Assembly (NCBI GenBank): GCA_937915045.1
Contig: CALDNM010000176.1
Span: forward strand, 1 to 22,732
Length of the DNA: 22,732 bases
Source: an uncultured Clostridia bacterium
Lineage (GTDB): Bacteria > Bacillota > Clostridia > Peptostreptococcales > Anaerovoracaceae
Reading direction: 5' to 3'
The notes beneath the pieces are model-generated. The model did no database searches, had not been told where the DNA came from, and saw nothing but the letters and a program-made list of their open reading frames with translations. A program made the translations under genes and the position numbers. Shown here in pieces: positions 8,066 through 14,603 of the stretch (position 1 is the stretch's first letter; each line of letters starts with the position of its first letter).

Positions 8066-8413
8066 TTACTGAACCTCCGTTTCTTTTTCTTTAAGTGTCA
8101 CGCCGATGTGGCTGCTTCTCTTCAGTATGGAGAACGCGCGTCCCTGAGCTCCTGCTCTCCATCTCTTCATCGTCGGTCCCTGATTCGCGTATACTTCCGC
8201 GACGTACAGGTTGTCTGGGTCCATGTCCAGATTGTTCTCAGCGTTTGCCGCTGCAGACTTGACTACCTTTTCTACCAGCTCAGCGCCCTTTCCGGGTGTG
8301 AACTTCAGAATCGTAAGTGCCTCGTTCAGGTCCTTGCCTCTCACCAGATCCGTGACCGGCTTGAGCTTGATCGGAGACATTTTTACGTATTTTGCAATTG
8401 CTTTTGCTTCCAT
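8066..8413 (-). CDS. rplV: 50S ribosomal protein L22 (uL22)
   Basis: Large-subunit protein whose beta-hairpin lines the exit tunnel. The 115 residues begin MEAKAIAKYVKMSPIKLKPV, then LVRGKDLNEALTILKFTPGK, with the tunnel hairpin near QGPTMKRWRAGAQGRAF (about 85-101), where macrolide-resistance changes are known in other species. The stop is directly followed by the rpsC ATG with no gap. Confidence 0.98.
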   Translation of the reverse strand: MEAKAIAKYVKMSPIKLKPVTDLVRGKDLNEALTILKFTPGKGAELVEKVVKSAAANAENNLDMDPDNLYVAEVYANQGPTMKRWRAGAQGRAFSILKRSSHIGVTLKEKETEVQ

Positions 8414-8432
8414 TGTCTTATCTCCTTATCTC

Positions 8433-8756
8433 TTATTCGGTCTTTGCTGCCGGTGTTGCAGGTGCTGCTGACGGTCTTACCGGAGCTCCTGCTCTCTTGT
8501 CCGCACTGTGTCCTCTGTATGTCCTTGTCGGAGCAAATTCTCCGAGTCTGTGACCTACCATATCTTCTGTAATATATACAGGCACGTGCTTTCTTCCATC
8601 GTGAACAGCGATCGTATGTCCGACCATCTGCGGGAAAATCGTGGATGATCTCGACCATGTCTTCACGACTTTCTTTTCATTAGCCGTGTTCATGTCTTCG
8701 ACCGCCTTCAGCAATTTCCTGTCGACGAAAGGGCCCTTTTTAAGTGATCTGCCCAT
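8433..8756 (-). CDS. rpsS: 30S ribosomal protein S19 (uS19) with Ala/Pro-rich tail
   Basis: Small-subunit head protein at the A-site finger bridge. Residues 1-92 are canonical (MGRSLKKGPFVDRKLLKAVE; WSRSSTIFPQMVGHTIAVHD; VGHRLGEFAPTRTYRGHSAD). The protein is 107 residues, about 15 longer than usual, because of the tail APVRPSAAPATPAAKTE. The frame is clean. The gaps are 18 nt from rplB and 19 nt to rplV. Confidence 0.98.
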   Translation of the reverse strand: MGRSLKKGPFVDRKLLKAVEDMNTANEKKVVKTWSRSSTIFPQMVGHTIAVHDGRKHVPVYITEDMVGHRLGEFAPTRTYRGHSADKRAGAPVRPSAAPATPAAKTE

Positions 8757-8774
8757 TGTTATATGCTCCTTCCT

Positions 8775-9608
8775 TTATCTTTCGTTCCTTCTCTTGACAA
8801 TATATTTGTCAGAGCCGTTCTTCTTCTTCCTTGTCTTATATCCAAGTGCCGGTTTGCCCCAAGGTGTCACCGGGCCAACTCTTCCGATAGGCGCCTTGCC
8901 TTCGCCGCCGCCATGTGGATGGTCGTTCGGGTTCATGACTGAACCTCTTACTGTCGGCCTTATACCCATATGTCTCTTACGTCCGGCTTTGCCTATGTTT
9001 ATGTTCTGGAAGTCTCCGTTTCCTACTTCGCCGATCGTGGCTCTGCAGTTCATCCTGACTTTTCTTACTTCTCCGGATGGCAGTCTGACCTGAGCGAAGT
9101 CTCCTTCTTTAGCCATGAGCTGTGCTCCGTTTCCTGCCGATCTTACGAGCTGCGCGCCTTTTCCAGGCTTGAGCTCGATGTTGTGGATGACCGTACCTAC
9201 AGGAATATGTGATATAGGAAGCGCGTTTCCAACTTTGATATCCGCTTCAGTTCCTGAGTAAAGCACGTCTCCTACTTTGAGTGTGTTTGGCGCGATGATG
9301 TATCTCTTCTCGCCATCCGCGTAACTGAGCAGTGCTATATTCGCGTTCCTGTTAGGATCATATTCGATGCTCGTGACTTTTGCGGGAATGTCGTCTTTAT
9401 TTCTCTTGAAGTCTACGACTCTGTATTTCGGTCTTGTCCCGCCGCCTTTATGTCTGACAGTTATCTTTCCTCTATTGTTTCTTCCGGAATGCTTTTTGAG
9501 CGTGACGGTAAGAGATTTCTCAGGAGTCGCCGCGGTGATCTCTTCAAACGTGGAACTCGTCATACCTCTTAAACCGGGAGAAGTCGGATTGTATTTTTTT
9601 ATTGCCAT
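8775..9608 (-). CDS. rplB: 50S ribosomal protein L2 (uL2)
   Basis: Universal large-subunit protein needed for subunit joining and peptidyl-transferase function. The 277 residues start MAIKKYNPTSPGLRGMTSST and include HSGRNNRGKITVRHKGGGTR. The C-terminal signature VMNPNDHPHGGGEGKAPIGR carries the conserved histidine close to the peptidyl-transferase centre. Normal length. The gap to rplW is 17 nt. Confidence 0.99.
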   Translation of the reverse strand: MAIKKYNPTSPGLRGMTSSTFEEITAATPEKSLTVTLKKHSGRNNRGKITVRHKGGGTRPKYRVVDFKRNKDDIPAKVTSIEYDPNRNANIALLSYADGEKRYIIAPNTLKVGDVLYSGTEADIKVGNALPISHIPVGTVIHNIELKPGKGAQLVRSAGNGAQLMAKEGDFAQVRLPSGEVRKVRMNCRATIGEVGNGDFQNINIGKAGRKRHMGIRPTVRGSVMNPNDHPHGGGEGKAPIGRVGPVTPWGKPALGYKTRKKKNGSDKYIVKRRNER

Positions 9609-9625
9609 TGTTTCCTACCTCCTGC

Positions 9626-9919
9626 TTACAGTCCCTGGAAGAACTCGATTTCCTTACTATCTTTAGTAAGCGTGACTATCGCCTTTTTCTCAGCAGCTGT
9701 CATTCCGGTGTTTCTTCCTACAGTTTTAACTTTGCCTTTAACATTCATTATATTTACATTCTTGACCTCGACATCGAAGATCTCTTCAACTGCCGCTTTG
9801 ACTTCGGTCCTGTTCGCGCTTACCGCGACCTTGAATGTATATTTCTTGTTCTGAGCGTCCGCCATACTTCTTTCAGATATAACAGGCTTCAGTATTACGT
9901 CGTAAGGGGTCCTCTTCAT
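9626..9919 (-). CDS. rplW: 50S ribosomal protein L23 (uL23)
   Basis: Tunnel-exit protein that docks trigger factor and SRP. The 97 residues run from TPYDVILKPVISERSM to the C-terminal strand, with the family segment YTFKVAVSANRTEVKAAVEE and the loop VKTVGRNTGM. The start overlaps the rplD stop by one base (TAATG), the classic coupled arrangement. Confidence 0.98.
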   Translation of the reverse strand: MKRTPYDVILKPVISERSMADAQNKKYTFKVAVSANRTEVKAAVEEIFDVEVKNVNIMNVKGKVKTVGRNTGMTAAEKKAIVTLTKDSKEIEFFQGL

Positions 9920-10542
9920 TACGAATACACCTCCTCGATTTTGTTGATCGCGTCTTTCGTCGCGATGAAATTGTTATGATTGATTATCTCGTATACGTTC
10001 ATCGTCGATACCAGGACTGTCTTGACCCCCTGGATATTCGCCGCGGACCTTACGATGTTCTCGTCTCTTTCCGTTGTCACGATAAGGGCTTTCTTGCCAG
10101 CCTTTACGTTTTCAAGCATCTTTGCCATTTCCTTTGTCTTAGGCGCGTCGAACTTGATCTCGTCGATGACGATCATTTCGTTTTCCTGTGCCTTTGATGA
10201 AAGAGCTGATAACATAGCCAGTCTCCTCATCTTCTTAGGAATAGTATATCTATAGCTTCTCGGTTTTGGCGCGAACACAATGCCGCCTCCGATCTGCGAC
10301 GGGTCAGTCGTGCTGCCCTGTCTATGTCTGCCTGTGCCCTTCTGTCTGAAAGGCTTTCTGCCGCCGCCTCTGACTTCAGCTCTTGTCTTTGCTGACTGAG
10401 TTCCCTGTCTGCGGTTCGCAAGATAATTCTTGACTACTGCGTGAACGGCACTTTCGTTTGGCTCGATACCGAAGATCTCATCTTTAAGATCCATAGTTCC
10501 GGCTTCAGTTCCGTCCATGTTCAGTACTTTGATCTTTGCCAT
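9919..10542 (-). CDS. rplD: 50S ribosomal protein L4 (uL4)
   Basis: Early-assembly large-subunit protein whose loop reaches the exit tunnel. In gamma-proteobacteria it also represses the S10 operon. The 207 residues start MAKIKVLNMDGTEAGTMDL. The tunnel loop GGGRKPFRQKGTGRHRQGST is at about 60-79, followed by SLIGGGIVFAP-like sequence (here QIGGGIVFAPKPRSY). The C-terminal part holds the VLVSTMNVYEIINHNNFIAT block. It lies 27 nt past rplC. Confidence 0.98.
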   Translation of the reverse strand: MAKIKVLNMDGTEAGTMDLKDEIFGIEPNESAVHAVVKNYLANRRQGTQSAKTRAEVRGGGRKPFRQKGTGRHRQGSTTDPSQIGGGIVFAPKPRSYRYTIPKKMRRLAMLSALSSKAQENEMIVIDEIKFDAPKTKEMAKMLENVKAGKKALIVTTERDENIVRSAANIQGVKTVLVSTMNVYEIINHNNFIATKDAINKIEEVYS

Positions 10543-10569
10543 TTTTTACTCCTCCTTTCCGAGTATTCT

Positions 10570-11205
10570 CTAACGCTCCTGTCCCTTGGCTGCGTACTGG
10601 ACTCTGAGCAGGCCGCCTTTGCCGCCCGGAACAGCGCCCTTTACGAGCAGGAGATTCCTGTCTGCGATAACTTTCACGAGCTGGACGTTCTGAACAGTGA
10701 CTGTCTCGCGTCCCATTCTGCCCGGGCCTTGGTTGCCCTTGAATACTCTTCCAGGATATGATGCCGCCGCAAGCGCTCCGGCAAGTCTCTTATGTTTTGA
10801 GCCGTGTCCTGTAGGGCCTCTGTGATGTCCGTGTCTCTTGATGTTGCCCTGTGTTCCTTTACCTTTCGATGTACCTGTGACATCGAGGTATTTTCCTTCT
10901 TCGAAATCAGCGACCGTCATGATCTGTCCGACTTCGTAAGTGTCGCCTTCATCAGCCTGGAACTCAGCGAGATGTTTTTTGACTTCAGCTCCCGCTTTCT
11001 TGTAATGTCCAGTCATAGGCTGATTCACTCTCTGTGGCTTAGTCTCTCCGAATCCTACCTGCACCGCGTCGTATCCGTCAGTCTCAGCAGTTTTGATCTG
11101 CGTGACGACCTGAGGGCCCGCCTCGATAACAGTTACAGGAATGACTATGCCGTCTTCGGCGAAGATCTGCGTCATGCCTATCTTCTTTCCCAGTAATGCT
11201 TTCAT
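10570..11205 (-). CDS. rplC: 50S ribosomal protein L3 (uL3)
   Basis: One of the first proteins to bind 23S rRNA; its loop reaches the peptidyl-transferase centre. The 211 residues start MKALLGKKIGMTQIFAEDGI. They contain VTGTSKGKGTQGNIKRHGHH and the signature GPTGHGSKHKRLAG, then PGRVFKGNQGPGRMG. The ATG follows a TGGAGG ribosome site. The 83-nt gap after rpsJ is the largest in the cluster and holds a small hairpin (AAGGG/CCCTT, 11269-11283) just past the rpsJ stop. Confidence 0.98.
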   Translation of the reverse strand: MKALLGKKIGMTQIFAEDGIVIPVTVIEAGPQVVTQIKTAETDGYDAVQVGFGETKPQRVNQPMTGHYKKAGAEVKKHLAEFQADEGDTYEVGQIMTVADFEEGKYLDVTGTSKGKGTQGNIKRHGHHRGPTGHGSKHKRLAGALAAASYPGRVFKGNQGPGRMGRETVTVQNVQLVKVIADRNLLLVKGAVPGGKGGLLRVQYAAKGQER

Positions 11206-11288
11206 GTTTTACCTCCATATTTCTTACAGCGGATCACATTTTGCCATATGGTTCCATGCGATCATTCTAAGGGGAGTTCCCTTCGCTT

Positions 11289-11600
11289 TTATAACTTGAT
11301 CTCGATGTCTACGCCGGCCGGCATTTCTAGCTTTGTAAGCGCGTCTGTCGTCTTAGCCGTAGCATTCGTGATATCGATCAGTCTCTTGTGCGTTCTCTGT
11401 TCAAACTGCTCTCTGCTGTCCTTGTACTTGTGGACAGCTCTTAAGATCGTGACAACTTCTTTCTCTGTCGGAAGCGGGATAGGTCCGGATACCTCAGCGC
11501 CTGTTGACTTTGCGGTATCGACTATCTTCGCGGCGGACTGATCCAGCAGCGCGTGATCATAAGCCTTGAGTCTGATCCTGATTTTCTGTAATTCACTCAT
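11289..11600 (-). CDS. rpsJ: 30S ribosomal protein S10 (uS10)
   Basis: Small-subunit head protein and, in complex with NusB, part of transcription antitermination. The 103 residues begin SELQKIRIRLKAYDHALLDQ after the Met and contain VSGPIPLPTEKEVVTILRAV and the loop QFEQRTHKRLIDI, all invariant family features. The ATG follows an AGGAGGAG ribosome site. It is the first gene of the ribosomal cluster and is preceded by a promoter and a structured leader. Confidence 0.99.
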   Translation of the reverse strand: MSELQKIRIRLKAYDHALLDQSAAKIVDTAKSTGAEVSGPIPLPTEKEVVTILRAVHKYKDSREQFEQRTHKRLIDITNATAKTTDALTKLEMPAGVDIEIKL

Positions 11601-11730
11601 TTTTTCTCCTCCTGTGTTTCTGTACTATTTCGCTATTCTCGTACAAGGGGTCTTTACGCCTTTGTTTTTCAACGTGTCTGTGCTTTTTCGCCTGCATGCA
11701 CACTGTACCGGGTGTTTCCAGATACCTGAC

Positions 11731-11774
11731 GCGCCGAAAAGCGCGGCGAATCCCTTCGCCCCCTTCCAGAGGGG
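11731..11774 (-). promoter_or_regulatory. Structured segment in the S10 operon leader
   Basis: In the minus-strand transcript three short stem-loops follow one another between the promoter and rpsJ. They are CCCCT/AGGGG with a 5-nt loop (11760-11774), CGAA/TTCG with a 4-nt loop (11747-11758), and CGCCG/CGGCG with a 7-nt loop (11732-11748, so the last two share two bases). I see no T-tract after them, so they are not a simple terminator. Regulation of ribosomal clusters through leader structures is known in other bacteria; a role here is inference. Confidence 0.45.
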
Positions 11775-11844
11775 ACAATTCTCGGCGGAAATTACCTGAT
11801 AGCTCAGCAACTTCCCGCTTCTTCGCCTTTTCGCAAGCTTTTGT

Positions 11845-11873
11845 AGTTTACCACAGACTCGGAACGAGCGCAA
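11845..11873 (-). promoter_or_regulatory. Candidate promoter of the S10-spc cluster
   Basis: On the minus strand, -35 TTGCGC (11868-11873) is separated by 17 nt from -10 TAAACT (11845-11850), with a TG at the extended -10 position. A/T-rich DNA lies upstream (about 11880-11935), as expected for a strong promoter. The predicted transcript starts near 11838, leaving a leader of roughly 240 nt before rpsJ. The hexamers are only partial matches to consensus. Confidence 0.55.
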
Positions 11874-11993
11874 GGTTTTGAGCAAAAATAGTTTGTGTGT
11901 TTTTTGACTTTTTAATTGTCAGAAAATATGCTTTTCCAATGCTTACAGCTCTCGCTCCACGTACACTTAGCCGCGTGTTTGCATCAAGCTGAT

Positions 11994-12019
11994 AAAAAAA
12001 CACCCGGGAAATATCCCGG
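11994..12019 (-). terminator. Rho-independent terminator after the kinase gene
   Basis: Read on the minus strand: CCGGGA, a 4-nt loop, TCCCGG, then GTGTTTTTTATC. The 6-bp GC-rich stem followed directly by a run of U is a standard intrinsic terminator. It lies 18 nt past the stop of the kinase C-terminal frame and separates it from the S10 promoter. Confidence 0.8.
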
Positions 12020-12036
12020 ATGCCTTGAAATTCCAA

Positions 12037-13645
12037 TCATTGCACGAATATACTGCCGCCGATGAATTCCCTCAGTATCGAATTGTTCACGATAAGATAA
12101 TCGTCTCTGATCACGCTGAAGAAGCTGAGGAAGTTCAGCAGCCTGTGTGCCTCACCATATTCCGGATCATCCTTCGAGACGTCCTGAAGCAGAGGCTCCG
12201 CGTATTTCCTTAATACTCCAAGCTCATATATATGCACTGAATTGAAGAACTCATCCGCTTCCGCGTTATACTTTAGCGTTGTGTCCGCGATATTTATAAT
12301 CCCGCACTATCCTTCGCAGCATCCTGAGATCTGTCGTCGGTATGCGGTTGTGATTGTCTATATTGAGCTGGGTAAGCGGGCTTATGTATATCTTGTATTT
12401 CCATTTATCGTCGATATGCGTAGTGAGCGCTCCGTTAAGAGCGTGTATCCCTTCTATGACAATAGGCTGCCCGGCGCCAAGTGTCGTCTTTCTGCGTCCA
12501 AACACCTTCATGCCTTTTATGAAATCAAATGTCGGAAGATCCGCTTCCCTTCCGGCAAGAAGATCATTCATGTCTTTTTCGAACAGGCCTATATCGATCG
12601 CGTCGAGGCCCTCAAAATCGAGCTCTCCGTTTTCATCGCGTGGCGTCTGATCGCGGTTGAGGAAGTAATCGTCAGTACCGAGATACAGCGGTTTTTGTCC
12701 GTTGACTTTCAGCTGCACGCAGAGTCTGCGAGCGAATGTAGTCTTCCCCGAAGACGAAGGTCCGGCTATAAGTATTATCCTTTTTTTCTTATCCGTGATC
12801 GTCTCCGCGATCTCCACTATCCTCTTCTCGTGAAGTGCCTCGGACAGCTGGATCACTTCACGCATCTCGCCGTTCTCGATCTTTTCATTAAGATCGTTCA
12901 CGTACTGTATGTCGAGCAGCTTCTGCCAGCGTTTAGCTTCACCAAATGCCGAGTACATCTTTTTCTCGTCTTTATACTTTGGGAGTTTCCCGGGATCGTC
13001 CGTGTATGGAAAACGCATCAAAACACCCCGGCGGTATTTCCGGAGTTCGAATATTTTTATATAACCTGTCGACGGCGGCATGATGTCATAAAAGAAATTT
13101 CCAAAGTCGTCGATCGAGTAGCGTTTGAATCTATTGCCATTTGGGGCGTTTTCCACGATCCTGATCTTCTCAGTCAGATCCGCCTCTCGCAAAAAACGAA
13201 GCGTATCTTCGCGGTCCATGTATGATATCGCGAACGGTTTGTCCGCTTCCGACAGTTCATGCATGGTTTTCTCGATCGCTCTCACCTGAGTGGCGGTCAC
13301 CGGTTCCTGAGATTTGATCTCTGTATAGATGCCCTTGTTGAGCGAGTTCTGTATCTCTACATCCTTCCTGCCAAGAGTCTTTTCGACAGCGTAAAGGTAC
13401 ATCATCGTAAGGCCATGCTGATAGATCAGATTCGCGGCATGCGTACGCATGTCTAGAAGTTCTACAGCGCATGGCTTATCCAGCGTATGCAAAAGCCCCA
13501 CTATCCGATTGTCAAGTTTCGCTACAAGAACAGTATATGGAAGTTCGTCTGATACTTTCCTGCAGAGATCCTCTATAGTGATCCCCTTTTCTATATCAAC
13601 ATCCTCAAAACGTTTATTTATAGTTTTCTTTAATCTTATCTGCAT
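12037..13645 (-). pseudogene. Nucleoside (uridine-type) kinase with TGS-like N-terminal domain, broken by an internal deletion and frameshift
   Basis: Clostridial fusion family of about 550 residues: an N-terminal region related to the TGS and editing parts of threonyl-tRNA synthetase, then a uridine-kinase fold. The first frame (12266-13645) gives 459 residues with P-loop GPSSSGKTT at 295-303, GTDDYFLNRDQTPRDENG after it and GIHALN later. It stops just after RRIVRDYKYRGHNA. The expected C-terminus continues in another frame (12037 to about 12270): NAEADEFFNSVHIYELGVL to NNSILREFIGGS. Compared with the family as I recall it, about 20 residues containing the WPSV..GE..IFPF segment are missing at the junction near 12264-12276, so a deletion not divisible by three explains both the gap and the frame change. 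The 459-residue product may still fold. No ribosome site precedes the ATG (see findings). A sequencing or assembly error is possible. Confidence 0.75.
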
Positions 13646-13653
13646 AATAGAAT

Positions 13654-13677
13654 ATTATAGCATACTACAAGGCAGCG
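13654..13677 (-). promoter_or_regulatory. Extended -10 promoter for the kinase, predicted leaderless
   Basis: On the minus strand a perfect TATAAT (13654-13659) is preceded by TGC, the extended -10 element. A -35-like TTGCGC lies 18 nt upstream, in the 3' stem and loop of the hairpin at 13671-13694. Transcription should begin near 13647, only about 2 nt before the ATG at 13645, and no Shine-Dalgarno sequence is present. Confidence 0.6.
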
Positions 13678-13694
13678 GCGCAAACGCCGCTGCC
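13671..13694 (-). terminator. Strong hairpin between the PC4-like gene and the kinase, probable terminator
   Basis: A perfect 10-bp stem GGCAGCGGCG/CGCCGCTGCC with a 4-nt loop, 91 nt past the stop of the PC4-like gene. On the minus strand it is followed by TTGTAGTATG, a poor U-tract, so termination may be partial. On the plus strand TTTTT comes only after a 10-nt spacer. It overlaps the -35 region of the kinase promoter. Confidence 0.5.
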
Positions 13695-13784
13695 AGTGCA
13701 GTGTTTTTCAAGAGTGAGCAATATGTTGATTGGAGCGATAATGTTGGTTTTGTTATTCCCTTTCTATAAGTTCAGAGCGGAACT

Positions 13785-14174
13785 TTAGAACGGAGTGGAA
13801 GCTTCGTCGGCCGAACTGCTGTCCTGCGCTTCCGCCGCTTCAGGCGGCAGCGCCGCTTCGGATGTGTCAGGCTCGTTTGCTGCCTGCGTTTCCTGTTTTT
13901 CGCGCGGTTCCTGTTCCACAGGTTTTTCCGGCTCATCCAGCTTTTCTTTGTAGGCCATATACAGTCCTATCATTGTTTCCATGTCCTTTTCGCTGAGCGT
14001 CACGCCCTTTGACAAATGTTTCCTGTCGCTGCTCCAGTCGCGGATATCGTATTTTGCGGGGTTATCGTTCCACGCAAGGATATTCAGCTCCTTTTTCCAG
14101 CCCGAAGACGGGTTCACGCTAATGACTCCGATCTCGTGTATCAGTCTGTGTCTGACCTCTCTTTTCTCTGCCAT
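13785..14174 (-). CDS. PC4/YdbC-like single-stranded nucleic-acid-binding protein with SSB-like acidic tail
   Basis: Residues about 10-77 match the bacterial YdbC family, homologous to eukaryotic coactivator PC4, which binds single-stranded DNA as a dimer. Visible matches are SGWKKELNILAWND (24-37), PAKYDIRDWSSDRKHLSKG (39-57) and a C-terminal helix (SEKDMETMIGLYMAYKEKL). Typical family members end here, at about 70-80 residues. This one adds about 50 residues (80-129) of disordered Glu/Pro/Ala/Ser sequence with about 15 acidic residues, ending DEASTPF. An acidic linker plus a terminal Pro-Phe is how bacterial SSB proteins recruit partners. That parallel is inference. A ribosome site AGGAAAGGAGAGGG precedes the ATG. 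It is divergent from the small plus-strand gene. Confidence 0.85.
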   Translation of the reverse strand: MAEKREVRHRLIHEIGVISVNPSSGWKKELNILAWNDNPAKYDIRDWSSDRKHLSKGVTLSEKDMETMIGLYMAYKEKLDEPEKPVEQEPREKQETQAANEPDTSEAALPPEAAEAQDSSSADEASTPF

Positions 14175-14219
14175 ATCCCTCTCCTTTCCTAAAATATTTC
14201 CCTATCCCCTACAAGCATT

Positions 14220-14248
14220 ATATTACTATAAATGTAATTATATGTCAA
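14220..14248 (-). promoter_or_regulatory. Promoter for the PC4-like gene
   Basis: On the minus strand a perfect -35 TTGACA (14243-14248), a 17-nt spacer and -10 TAATAT (14220-14225). A second TATAAT-like sequence lies 3 nt further downstream. The predicted leader is about 38 nt and includes a good ribosome site. It lies about 50 nt from the divergent promoter of the plus-strand gene. Confidence 0.65.
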
Positions 14249-14292
14249 TACATATGTTGTAAATATCTGTAACTATTTTCCATATGATTTTA

Positions 14293-14301
14293 TGGTATAA
14301 T
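14293..14301 (+). promoter_or_regulatory. Extended -10 promoter for the small plus-strand gene
   Basis: TGGTATAAT: a perfect -10 hexamer (14296-14301) with the extended TG element at 14293-14294. No convincing -35 is seen at the right distance, which is common for extended -10 promoters. Transcription would begin near 14308, giving a leader of about 20 nt that includes the ribosome site. Confidence 0.6.
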
Positions 14302-14327
14302 CTTAAAAGGTGGAGGCCTAATACGAT

Positions 14328-14603
14328 ATGGATGAAAGAATAAAAGAAATGCTGCTCGCGCCGTTTGGCGGCGAAGGCAGCATCTATAAAATCAAAAAAT
14401 ACGCGATCAGAAAGAGCAATGAGAAAAAGCCTTTGTTCGGTCCATGCTTTCTCGTCATAAATAACCGAAAAGCCGCCGTTTATGAGATCCTTTCCTCCGG
14501 GAAAATATCGGACGCGACAGATGTCACGGGATCGGTCGATCCGGAAAAGCAAAAGAAATTCATATCCGGTCCGTTCTCTTACAAGATCGTCAAAAAGCTT
14601 TAA
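14328..14603 (+). CDS. Small hypothetical protein, 91 residues (only plus-strand gene)
   Basis: I do not recognise this protein. It has a ribosome site (AAGGTGGAGG, 14307-14316), an extended -10 promoter and a clean 91-codon frame, which together support a real gene. The product is basic and soluble-looking: MDERIKEMLLAPFGGEG, then YKIKKYAIRKSNEKKPLFGP, a hydrophobic strand CFLVINN, and a Lys-rich end KIVKKL. No signal peptide or membrane segment is seen. Its TAA overlaps the TAA of trkA on the other strand by sharing the palindrome TTAA (14600-14603), so transcripts of the two genes converge. The antisense frame across the same place looks like a shadow. Confidence 0.6.
   Translation: MDERIKEMLLAPFGGEGSIYKIKKYAIRKSNEKKPLFGPCFLVINNRKAAVYEILSSGKISDATDVTGSVDPEKQKKFISGPFSYKIVKKL

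Larger units (their letters stand above)
11601..11993. other. 393-nt region without a gene upstream of rpsJ
   Basis: This stretch lies between the kinase terminator and the rpsJ ATG. It holds the candidate S10 promoter, an A/T-rich upstream part, and the structured leader listed separately. Small open frames exist on both strands but have no recognisable protein features or ribosome sites, and one starts upstream of the promoter. I see no RNA gene and cannot match the leader to a riboswitch class I know. Confidence 0.6.

Noticed and set aside
11625..11885. Open frame of 86 codons in the S10 leader region, minus strand
   Set aside because: It starts upstream of the predicted promoter, has no ribosome site, and crosses the structured leader. 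No family resemblance.
12242..13225. Long open frame on the plus strand, 327 codons
   Set aside because: Antisense to the kinase, whose P-loop and family motifs are clear. The plus translation has no recognisable domain and no ribosome site.
12001..14000. Mobile element as the cause of the kinase break
   Set aside because: No transposase, target duplication or terminal repeats are near the junction; a simple deletion explains it.
14238..14552. Minus-strand open frame opposite the small plus-strand gene
   Set aside because: Lacks a ribosome site and runs into the divergent promoter region; the plus frame has promoter, ribosome site and better composition.
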